The notes under the pieces were generated by a model. It had not been told where the DNA came from and did no database searches. It worked only from the letters and a program-made list of their open reading frames with translations. A program made the translations under genes and the position numbers. DNA of 6,305 nucleotides from Promethearchaeota archaeon (GTDB lineage Archaea > Asgardarchaeota > Lokiarchaeia > Sigynarchaeales > SOKP01), in contig JAUWDN010000077.1 of NCBI GenBank assembly GCA_030608765.1, positions 1 to 6,305 of the forward strand, given 5' to 3'. Position 1 is the stretch's first letter. The number at the start of each line of letters is the position of its first letter. This document shows positions 1 through 5,441 of the stretch, in pieces.

Positions 1-403
1 ATACTGCTTCATTTTCCTTTATACATAATTTCTTAGTTTGGACGCAATCTGCATGTCGAATTCCTCGATCAACTACACGCGCTAGTTCAATTGATTGGTT
101 CCCTGGAGGTCCCCTTTCAAATAGAGGGGATGCTAAAGGTAGTAATTCTGCCATAAACGTACAAACTCCTTCATCCGGAAGATCGGGAAAAGGTGTACCC
201 ACGTCATATTTCAATCCGGTGATCACTTTTGTCTTTCCTAAAGTTACTTCGGCAGAGCCTTCTGCTGAGGTAATAACATCCTTTTTCACAGTCCAATCTC
301 TGTATTCCCAAAGATCTCTTCCATCAATTCTTTCTCCTTTTTTTAAGTTAGAAAGAATATAATTCTTTTCTATTGTTGAAATCACTCGTTTAATATTCAT
401 CAT
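1..403 (-). CDS. rrp42: Exosome complex subunit Rrp42, N-terminal part (cut by window edge)
   Basis: This is the non-catalytic RNase PH-type subunit of the archaeal exosome, which pairs with Rrp41 in the hexameric ring and helps hold RNA. About 134 residues are visible and the C-terminal half lies beyond the left edge. Recognisable segments are GERIDGRDLWEYR (23-35), EGSAEVTLGKTKV (48-60), GTPFPDLPDEGV (69-80), ELLPLASPLFERGPP (86-100) and IELARVVDRGIR (105-116), all typical of Rrp42 rather than Rrp41. Two ATG codons stand side by side at 403-401 and 400-398. The first overlaps the Rrp41 stop (TGA at 402-400), so the genes are probably translationally coupled. A purine-rich Shine-Dalgarno-like stretch (GGAGGAG, 420-414) lies inside the end of rrp41 about 10 bases upstream. 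It is the last visible gene of the exosome cluster. Identity is secure; the choice between the two adjacent start codons is open. Confidence 0.95.
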   Translation of the reverse strand, partial: MMNIKRVISTIEKNYILSNLKKGERIDGRDLWEYRDWTVKKDVITSAEGSAEVTLGKTKVITGLKYDVGTPFPDLPDEGVCTFMAELLPLASPLFERGPPGNQSIELARVVDRGIRHADCVQTKKLCIKENEAV

Positions 404-1167
404 TTTTCGTTCTCTCCTCCTTTATGTTCTTCTTGAATCTCAATATATTTCTTTTTTAGCGTCTCGAGTTGAATTTCATGAATCTTTGTAAGAGCTTCTT
501 TTGCTAAAGTTAAAGATTCGCTAAACTCTTTTAAATCCATGCTTCCATCGAATTGAAGTAACGATATTTCCTCGTTAAACCATGTTATAGCACAAGGTAA
601 ATCTGCTTCACCGGCTTTATCTTCTATTCCTGACAGATCAGTTATTAATTCTCCATCAATTTTTCCCATAGCCACAGAGGATACTAAGCTCCTCATTGGA
701 ATGCCTGCATCAGCAAGTGCTAAAGCAGCTACTGTAGTACAGGCACACCGTGTTCCACCATCAGCATCCATCACGTTAATAAAAACTTCAAAAGAAGTCC
801 CAGGATAAAGTTCTAAAAACAAAACTGGTTTTAGACAATCAGCTATAACCACAGATATTTCTTTTTCCCTACGTCCAGGAGCAGGACGTTTTCTATCAAA
901 TACAGAAAAAGTCGCCATTCTATAAAAAACCCGAAGAATACCTCTATCAGGCTTTGCTAAATGGTGAGGATGAACTTCTCTAGGACCATAAACAGCAGCG
1001 TAAATCTTGTTGTTACCCCATTCTACATAAGCCGAACCATCTGCATTCTCTAAAATTCCTACTTCCATTTTTATTGGTCTTAATTCGTGTTTATCTCGAC
1101 CATCAAGTCTCTTACCGTCTTCACGTAATAACTTTTCTGGATACTCATCTTTAATAATTAATGGCAT
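400..1167 (-). CDS. rrp41: Exosome complex catalytic subunit Rrp41 (phosphorolytic 3'-5' exoribonuclease)
   Basis: Rrp41 is the active RNase PH-fold subunit of the archaeal exosome. It degrades RNA 3'-5' with inorganic phosphate, releasing nucleoside diphosphates, and can run in reverse to add 3' tails. At 255 residues it has normal family length. The sequence shows LDGRDKHELRPI (21-32), the RPAPGRREKEIS RNA/phosphate-binding segment with R99 and R100 (94-105), the phosphate-site GGTR with R140 (137-140), and the acidic active site EDKAGEAD with D183 and D189 (182-189), equivalent to the catalytic aspartates of Sulfolobus Rrp41. Active-site residues are therefore intact. The last ~25 residues form a charged Lys/Glu-rich tail. 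The ATG follows the rrp4 stop codon directly (TAA then ATG), with a GAGGT Shine-Dalgarno at 1181-1177, 9 bases upstream. It is co-transcribed with rrp4 and rrp42. Confidence 0.97.
   Translation of the reverse strand: MPLIIKDEYPEKLLREDGKRLDGRDKHELRPIKMEVGILENADGSAYVEWGNNKIYAAVYGPREVHPHHLAKPDRGILRVFYRMATFSVFDRKRPAPGRREKEISVVIADCLKPVLFLELYPGTSFEVFINVMDADGGTRCACTTVAALALADAGIPMRSLVSSVAMGKIDGELITDLSGIEDKAGEADLPCAITWFNEEISLLQFDGSMDLKEFSESLTLAKEALTKIHEIQLETLKKKYIEIQEEHKGGENEK
414..420 (-). promoter_or_regulatory. Shine-Dalgarno-like site of rrp42
   Basis: GGAGGAG, read on the minus strand, encodes Gly-Gly-Glu near the Rrp41 C-terminus and lies 10 bases before the first of two tandem ATG codons of rrp42. 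It supports initiation at 403 or 400 by ribosomes that have just finished rrp41. Confidence 0.55.
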
Positions 1168-1977
1168 TTAATTTATACCTCTTTTAGTTTTTTCATTTTT
1201 AATATATTCAGACATTCTGTCTGTTAACCCAACTGTATGGGCTTCTTTTTCAATTTTTCTTACCGCATCAATTAATAATCTTTCATGGGCTATATCTTCA
1301 CCTTTTAACCATATACGACCATTTTGAGTTACGAAAATATTACATTTAGTCAAATCCTTTAACATTTTAATCATAGAACCACTACGCCCAATAACTCTAG
1401 GTATTTTTGGAGTATCAATCGAGATAACCAACCCATCTCTTCTTTTGCCTAAGTATTTGCCTACTGTTGTTAATTCTGGTTTATTTAGTCTATCTGCTGA
1501 AAGTACTTTTACGATCAATATATCTCCAATATCGTATTTCTCAGTTGAATTGTCGTAATTGTCTGGAGGCCCGCCTCTAAATCCTCTTGGTTTCCCTCTT
1601 TTTATAGTGTTCTTCGGCTTTAATATTCCATCTTCTTTTGCGTTAATATCGCATCTGTATTTAACTGGGTTTTTGTCAGTAACTAAAGCGATGATTTTAT
1701 CTCCTGGTCTAGGTGTATAAAATCCCCTAAGTGGGATAACATTGATGTAATTTCTTTTAATCTGTTTCAGACCAATATTTAACGATATTATCTTTGTTCT
1801 ATCTTTATTAAAAATTGTTCCTCTTCCCGGTAGAAAATTTTTCGTATCTTCTGTTAATACCTCACCAGGGACTACAACATCGCGAGAAGTTTCCTCACCC
1901 TCATATTCGTCGATCTCTTCAGGCTCGTTATTGTCTGTAATAGTTTCTTCAATAGATTCATCTTTTTCATGTTCCAT
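1168..1977 (-). CDS. rrp4: Exosome RNA-binding cap subunit Rrp4 (S1 and KH domains)
   Basis: Rrp4 sits on the Rrp41/Rrp42 ring, feeds RNA into the central channel and gives poly(A) preference. At 269 residues it is somewhat longer than usual. Residues 1-32 are a very acidic tail rich in Glu and Asp, not part of the usual fold. The N-terminal domain follows (about 33-75, with VVVPGEVL and FLPGRGT), then an S1 domain (about 82-160) and a KH domain (about 185-250, with PRVIGRSGSMIKMLK and QNGRIWLKGE). The KH GxxG loop reads GRSG (197-200). The S1 region contains an RG-rich stretch, KRGKPRGFRGGPP (126-138), where compact archaeal homologues have a short loop; this looks like an insert of about 12 residues. 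The ATG has a weak purine stretch (GAGAGTG, 1991-1985) upstream, and a TATA-like element nearby may allow its own transcription. Identity is strong. Confidence 0.95.
   Translation of the reverse strand: MEHEKDESIEETITDNNEPEEIDEYEGEETSRDVVVPGEVLTEDTKNFLPGRGTIFNKDRTKIISLNIGLKQIKRNYINVIPLRGFYTPRPGDKIIALVTDKNPVKYRCDINAKEDGILKPKNTIKRGKPRGFRGGPPDNYDNSTEKYDIGDILIVKVLSADRLNKPELTTVGKYLGKRRDGLVISIDTPKIPRVIGRSGSMIKMLKDLTKCNIFVTQNGRIWLKGEDIAHERLLIDAVRKIEKEAHTVGLTDRMSEYIKNEKTKRGIN
1177..1181 (-). promoter_or_regulatory. Shine-Dalgarno site of rrp41
   Basis: GAGGT, read on the minus strand, lies inside the last codons of rrp4 and 9 bases before the rrp41 ATG. Because the rrp4 stop touches that ATG, this site supports the start at 1167 and coupled translation of the two subunits. 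Confidence 0.6.
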
Positions 1978-1992
1978 TTATTTTCACTCTCA

Positions 1993-2037
1993 TCTTATAA
2001 TTTATGTATTTACTTAACCATAGTTGTAAAAAATAAA
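1993..2037 (-). promoter_or_regulatory. SBDS-rrp4 spacer: T-tract and TATA-like box
   Basis: In the 91-base gap after SBDS the minus strand has a run of six T (2033-2028, within TTTATTTTTT), about 35 bases past the SBDS stop, of the kind that ends archaeal transcripts. It is followed by a TATA-like TAAATTATAA around 2004-1995, about 20-27 bases before the rrp4 ATG. Together they could let rrp4-rrp41-rrp42 be transcribed separately from SBDS. AT-rich background makes both assignments weak. Confidence 0.3.
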
Positions 2038-2068
2038 CATTAGCAAAAATTAGTCAAATATCTTCTGG

Positions 2069-2860
2069 TTAGGTTCTCATTAGTTTTGTTTGAACTCTTC
2101 CATGAGTTAACTTATTCAATTTATCAATTAGTTCCATTTGCAAACCTGCTGGTAGACTTACTACTGATACCCACGATCCGTCCGATTGCCACTCCTCCTT
2201 CTTAATTTGTGCTAATTGTGCCACTATATTATAACCTTTCGCCGTAAAGTCTGAGGGTATTTTGAGTGCAAGTTCTACTTGTTCCATTCTAATAGGAATG
2301 ATCGCTCGTATTTGCTTAATGACATCATCAACTTGTTCTTCCGCGTTTCTCATCAAGTCAACTTTAACATTCGCTTCCTCTATAGCTTTTTCTATTCTCT
2401 GATAAGGGTGTGGTTTTTTATTTTGAGGATTGATCGCATTTTTAGTGATAATAGTTATAATTTGCTTTAATTTTTTCTCTCTCTCTTCATCTCTTTGCGA
2501 TCGAGTCCATTGAATATCTCCTTCTAATAAAATACGACTCGCAATGATTCTCCCTTCAGTAGTATCAAAAACAGCTTCCTTATCACCATCGGTAGCTTTT
2601 TTTCCTCTTTTCAAATCCTCAAACACAATAAAACTTTCAAAAATTAATTCAATTGAAATTTTTGGATTTTTTAAAAGTTCTTCAGCAGAAATGCGAGATT
2701 TTTCCTTTCCTTCTACAAGGCGTTTATTGATTTCATCTCGAATTATTTTTTTTGCTTCCCACGCTTGATCTGGGGCTAATAACATCTCAAATGTTCGGCC
2801 CTCTTTTACAATACGGCCAATAATAAATCCGCCTAAATCTATCCTTGCTCTACCAATCAT
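2069..2860 (-). CDS. sbds: Ribosome maturation protein SBDS (SDO1 homologue)
   Basis: SBDS/Sdo1 acts in late maturation of the large ribosomal subunit. In eukaryotes it works with the GTPase EFL1 to evict eIF6, and archaea have the aIF6 target. The protein has the three family domains: an FYSH domain (about 1-115), a helical middle domain (about 116-185) and a ferredoxin-like C-terminal domain (about 186-263). Diagnostic pieces are ILLEGDIQWT (110-119), NAINPQNKKPHPYQRIEKAI (141-160), IPIRMEQVELALKIP (188-202) and EEWQSDGSWVSVVSLPAGL (222-240). At 263 residues it is longer than the roughly 235-residue archaeal standard. The extra length lies in the first domain, around residues 42-76. An in-frame TAG five codons upstream fixes ATG 2860 as the only ATG start. 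It lies between psmA and rrp4, as in many archaea. Identity is secure. Confidence 0.96.
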   Translation of the reverse strand: MIGRARIDLGGFIIGRIVKEGRTFEMLLAPDQAWEAKKIIRDEINKRLVEGKEKSRISAEELLKNPKISIELIFESFIVFEDLKRGKKATDGDKEAVFDTTEGRIIASRILLEGDIQWTRSQRDEEREKKLKQIITIITKNAINPQNKKPHPYQRIEKAIEEANVKVDLMRNAEEQVDDVIKQIRAIIPIRMEQVELALKIPSDFTAKGYNIVAQLAQIKKEEWQSDGSWVSVVSLPAGLQMELIDKLNKLTHGRVQTKLMRT

Positions 2861-2878
2861 AGAAACTTTTCTCTAATT

Positions 2879-2890
2879 AATTTATAGAAA
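2879..2890 (-). promoter_or_regulatory. Possible TATA box upstream of SBDS
   Basis: The minus strand reads TTTCTATAAATT about 20-30 bases before the SBDS ATG. At normal archaeal spacing transcription would start close to the ATG, giving a leaderless or nearly leaderless mRNA, which fits the weak Shine-Dalgarno there. SBDS could thus have its own promoter inside the superoperon. The surrounding DNA is AT-rich, so chance similarity is possible. Confidence 0.3.
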
Positions 2891-2977
2891 TATCTCGTTT
2901 CTGTATGTTTTTTGTCTTCTATTATTAGATAAACGTTAATTTGAGATAACCTTGAATCGTTAATAATTTGAAGAAGA

Positions 2978-3697
2978 TTATAATAATTTACTCAATAAAT
3001 CTTCCTTTTCTTGATCATTTAACAATTTAAATTTGACATCGTCTTTCATAATGAAAGCTACATCATATGTATCCTTATTTAAATTATCACCCATTAATTC
3101 TTTCAAAGTTCTTAATGGTAATAACTTTAATTCTTCATCACTTATATCTTCTTTATAATGTTCTTCAAGGTAAGTTCTTGCTTCAGTCGCTCCTGACCCA
3201 ATTGCAAAGGCTTTATACCCCCACATAGCTCCACTTGGATCCGTCAAATACAAGGAAGCTTCTCCATTTGTATCAACTCCAGCTATAAGGAAGCTCACCC
3301 CAAAAGGGCGTACCCCAGCATTCTGAGTGAAAAGCTGAAGATATTCGCATATATTTAAGGTGCTATCCTTAACAGAAATTCTTTCATCATAATTTAATAT
3401 ATTAACCTGTGCTTGGACGCGAGCTCTATCAACTAAAACTCTTGCGTCTGCTGTTAAACCAGCAATGGCTACACCAATATGTTCGTCAACTTTAAAAATT
3501 TTCTCAGAACCAATAACTTCTTGAAGTTCGGCGCTTTTTTTCTCAACGGTAAACACAACAGAATTCTTATTTCTACATACAATAGCCGTTGTTCCTCTTC
3601 TCACGGCTTCTATAGCGTACTCAACCTGAAAAAGACGACCCTCAGGGGAAAACTGAGTTATAGCCATATCATAACCCCTTCCTGCTTGCTGGAACAT
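2978..3697 (-). CDS. psmA: 20S proteasome alpha subunit (PsmA)
   Basis: PsmA forms the outer heptameric rings of the 20S proteasome, gating entry to the proteolytic chamber and docking ATPases such as PAN. The 239-residue protein is full length. It has the alpha-type N-terminal signature RGYDMAITQFSPEGRLFQVE (7-26), the ADARVLVDRARVQAQ helix (83-97), RPFGVSFLIAG (130-140) and AIGSGATEA (165-173). The N-terminal gate segment is short, as in archaeal alpha subunits. K66 and G80 sit at the positions of the Thermoplasma pocket that binds C-terminal HbYX motifs of activators, so ATPase docking should be preserved. As expected for an alpha subunit, there is no processed N-terminal threonine. The ATG is set by AGGAGAG at 3708-3702, a good Shine-Dalgarno. 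The gene leads the SBDS/exosome cluster, with a 117-base gap to SBDS. Confidence 0.97.
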   Translation of the reverse strand: MFQQAGRGYDMAITQFSPEGRLFQVEYAIEAVRRGTTAIVCRNKNSVVFTVEKKSAELQEVIGSEKIFKVDEHIGVAIAGLTADARVLVDRARVQAQVNILNYDERISVKDSTLNICEYLQLFTQNAGVRPFGVSFLIAGVDTNGEASLYLTDPSGAMWGYKAFAIGSGATEARTYLEEHYKEDISDEELKLLPLRTLKELMGDNLNKDTYDVAFIMKDDVKFKLLNDQEKEDLLSKLL

Positions 3698-3701
3698 AAT
3701 T

Positions 3702-3708
3702 CTCTCCT
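3702..3708 (-). promoter_or_regulatory. Shine-Dalgarno site of psmA
   Basis: AGGAGAG, read on the minus strand, ends 4 bases before the psmA ATG. It is the clearest ribosome binding site in the window and implies a leadered psmA mRNA, in contrast to genes here that have no such site. Confidence 0.65.
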
Positions 3709-3857
3709 AATAGAATTTTTAACTAATTTTTATTATAATTATTTTTTACTATTTTAATAATCAAATTATCATTAAAATTTATATTTTGTCTAAATAAACT
3801 ATAACCTTTACGGAAATCTTATCTAAAAATCTACTTAAATTTAAGAAATAAATCAAG

Positions 3858-3863
3858 AAAAAA
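3858..3863 (-). terminator. Possible T-tract terminator of the redox gene
   Basis: A run of six T on the minus strand lies about 67 bases beyond the stop codon of the FRD-HdrC gene, followed by further T-rich DNA to about 3824. Archaeal intrinsic termination needs only such U-tracts. Base composition makes this weak. Confidence 0.25.
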
Positions 3864-3906
3864 TTTGAAAGCTAATACATCTTTTTCTTAGATTAGAATG
3901 TTATTT

Positions 3907-3930
3907 ATTCATATTCATTTGAATTTGAAT
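3907..3930. repeat. 24-bp near-perfect palindrome at the 3' end of the redox gene
   Basis: Two 11-base arms built on ATTCA/TGAAT units face each other across a 2-base centre, with one mismatch (3912 against 3925). The palindrome starts at the last base of the stop codon of the FRD-HdrC gene. In RNA it would make an AU-rich stem-loop that could protect the 3' end. As DNA it could be a protein-binding dyad. Function is unknown. Confidence 0.45.
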
Positions 3931-5126
3931 TAAGCGGGTTGTTTTCTCATCTCTAATTTTTTATTTATTCCTAAATTTCTTAATAAAGTTTGTATTTCGT
4001 TAACATCTGGTTTTGAAACTACCGGTAACCCCAATTCTTGGCGTCTACGCTCAATAGCCGGTTGGGAAGGAATAGCTTTCGCATTATCAAAAATTACTCT
4101 TGCTTGTTTAAAAACAGAGTCTGGACCTTTATTTTGAGCTATACTTTGGTTCTTCAAAGAAGTAAATAATTTTGTCAGTTCGATATCTTGAGGACATACT
4201 TCGTCGCAAGTATGACACGTGGTACAACCCCAAATTACAAGTTCTTCTCCTTCTAGAATAAAAGCTTTATATCCTAAAAGAGTAGCTAAAATATTTCTTC
4301 TTGGGTTATAGTCTCCTTTTGTAGCTACAGAAACAGGGCATTCAGCTGTGCATATACCACATTGTAAACAAGGATAAAGTGAAGGGTTTAACCTTATTAA
4401 ACCTAAGGCCCACTCCTTATTTTTTTCTGAGATGATCTCTGAGGAAACATCATCCCAAGAAGCTTTGCGATAAAGATATGGGTCGCTATTGGCTCGAAAT
4501 CTTCGAATTATCTTATGATAAAACCAACCGATGAATGTAATACCAAAGAAAAAGAAGTATACGCCACGCATAATCATCGATCCCGTTGATGTAAATGAAA
4601 TTAATGAATGGATAAAAATAAGGGACACACTAACCATCAATAAGTTATGAAGAACTTTATTGACGCTATATTTAAATTTCATATTATACGCAGCTGCCCT
4701 TAATTTTCCAATTTTTCTTTTTAAACTATTGTACATGAAAATTATTGCCAATGCCATTAATATAACGAACGAAGCCCAACCAAAATTCCCTGTACGCATT
4801 TGAATCACTTCAAAGTCACCTCCTATGCGCAATAAGAGATAATGTACAGATCCTAGTATTAAAGCTACAGTCGCCATATATCTGTGGAATGCGTTTAACC
4901 AATCCAAGCTAAAATTAGATTCAATTGCTTTAATTTTTATCATGATGATAATGTTAAAACACATCCAAATAAAAGCGATAATACCTAGTACGCTACTAAT
5001 TCTATGAGCAAGATCAAAAGATTCGGGATAAGTAAATGGTTCTTCAATCCAATAGATTATCGAAGCGAAAATTGGACTAATATAGTATATAAGTAGAAGT
5101 AACATCTTTTTTGCTTTTGTTTCCAT
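3930..5126 (-). CDS. Membrane redox protein: ferric-reductase-like di-haem domain fused to HdrC-type 2x[4Fe-4S] domain
   Basis: The 398-residue protein has six predicted membrane helices (about 8-26, 44-64, 79-99, 115-134, 158-178, 186-206) and a soluble C-terminal half. H81 and H95 lie in helix 3, and H160 and H173 in helix 5. These helices and the spacings 14 and 13 equal the haem-ligand pattern of NOX/ferric reductases, so two stacked b haems are inferred. The soluble part has CLQCGICTAECP (253-264) and CTTCHTCDEVCP (301-312), two 4Fe-4S cluster motifs in HdrC style. Between them is YNPRRNI, and after them an HdrC-like tail (ELGLPVV, 364-370). HdrC passes electrons between HdrB and a membrane or soluble donor. 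No HdrA, HdrB, FAD or NAD(P)H domain is present here. The likely role is electron transfer between a cytosolic partner and the membrane; direction and partner are unknown. The ATG has GAGGT at 5140-5136. Confidence 0.85.
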   Translation of the reverse strand: METKAKKMLLLLIYYISPIFASIIYWIEEPFTYPESFDLAHRISSVLGIIAFIWMCFNIIIMIKIKAIESNFSLDWLNAFHRYMATVALILGSVHYLLLRIGGDFEVIQMRTGNFGWASFVILMALAIIFMYNSLKRKIGKLRAAAYNMKFKYSVNKVLHNLLMVSVSLIFIHSLISFTSTGSMIMRGVYFFFFGITFIGWFYHKIIRRFRANSDPYLYRKASWDDVSSEIISEKNKEWALGLIRLNPSLYPCLQCGICTAECPVSVATKGDYNPRRNILATLLGYKAFILEGEELVIWGCTTCHTCDEVCPQDIELTKLFTSLKNQSIAQNKGPDSVFKQARVIFDNAKAIPSQPAIERRRQELGLPVVSKPDVNEIQTLLRNLGINKKLEMRKQPA

Positions 5127-5135
5127 CTTTTTTTA

Positions 5136-5140
5136 ACCTC
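5136..5140 (-). promoter_or_regulatory. Shine-Dalgarno site of the FRD-HdrC gene
   Basis: GAGGT on the minus strand, about 9 bases before the ATG at 5126, supports that start and a leadered mRNA. Confidence 0.55.
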
Positions 5141-5192
5141 TGAACATAAATTTGGGTGCTTTTTTGAAAAATTCAAAAAAAATTTAAAGAAG

Positions 5193-5199
5193 ATATAAA
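5193..5199 (-). promoter_or_regulatory. Probable TATA box of the FRD-HdrC gene
   Basis: TTTATAT on the minus strand, preceded by an A-rich stretch as expected for a BRE, is the best archaeal TATA match in the spacer. Transcription would start near 5170, leaving a leader of about 44 bases that contains the Shine-Dalgarno. This gives the gene its own promoter. Confidence 0.4.
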
Positions 5200-5380
5200 T
5201 TCATTTTTATTTTCCGAAATCGTGTTAATAAATTATATTTGTTGGTTTAAAAGGATTCTTTTTTTAAAACTTAAAAATTAATTTTACTCAAATTTCTACA
5301 AAATTCTCTAACTAAGCTAATTTTTATTTTTAATGAATATAGATATATCGAATATAGAAGAGTCAGTATAGATATCCCTA

Positions 5381-5394
5381 TAAAAATGAAAAAG
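5381..5394 (-). terminator. Possible T-rich terminator of the profilin-like gene
   Basis: On the minus strand CTTTTTCATTTTTA lies about 50 bases beyond the stop codon of the 123-residue gene. Two T5 runs separated by two bases resemble archaeal intrinsic terminators. There is no convincing hairpin. Confidence 0.35.
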
Positions 5395-5441
5395 AGTTAA
5401 GTTGAAACGATTTTATTTAGTAATGAAAATTGTTAATTGAT

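Larger units (their letters stand above)
3698..3929. other. AT-rich spacer between the redox gene and psmA
   Basis: This 232-base spacer has no credible coding sequence on either strand. On the minus strand it holds the psmA Shine-Dalgarno, several overlapping TATA-like candidates (for example TTTATTTA at 3798-3791 and TTATTAAAAT near 3760-3751) that cannot be ranked by eye, and T-runs at 3863-3858 and 3828-3824 that may end the upstream redox-gene transcript. It therefore probably holds both the terminator of one unit and the promoter of the psmA superoperon. Confidence 0.4.
5127..5441. other. AT-rich intergenic region, no gene seen
   Basis: No credible reading frame, tRNA or structured RNA is visible in these 315 bases. 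The right part holds a likely transcript end for the gene at 5442 and short direct repeats (tatagatat at 5338-5346 and 5367-5375; gaatatag at 5335-5342 and 5350-5357). The left part holds the TATA box and ribosome binding site of the FRD-HdrC gene. Confidence 0.5.

Noticed and set aside
2279..2470. Plus-strand open frame of 63 codons
   Set aside because: It lies fully antisense to the well-conserved SBDS gene, is rich in Phe, Leu and Ile as expected of a reverse-complement frame, and has no ribosome binding site or family resemblance.
2544..2768. Plus-strand open frame of 74 codons
   Set aside because: Antisense to SBDS; the serine/phenylalanine-rich product mirrors the Lys/Glu-rich codons of SBDS.
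3479..3757. Plus-strand open frame of 92 codons
   Set aside because: Mostly antisense to the 5' part of psmA and running into its AT-rich upstream region; no motif or start signal supports it.
3930..5126. Annotation as a succinate dehydrogenase/fumarate reductase iron-sulfur subunit or NADPH oxidase
   Set aside because: There is no 2Fe-2S domain for the former and no FAD/NAD(P)H-binding domain for the latter; the cysteine pattern and C-terminal tail fit HdrC.
5331..5380. Short direct repeats (tatagatat, gaatatag) suggesting a repeat array
   Set aside because: Only two copies each, 8-9 bases, with irregular spacing in AT-rich DNA; not a CRISPR or regular iteron array.
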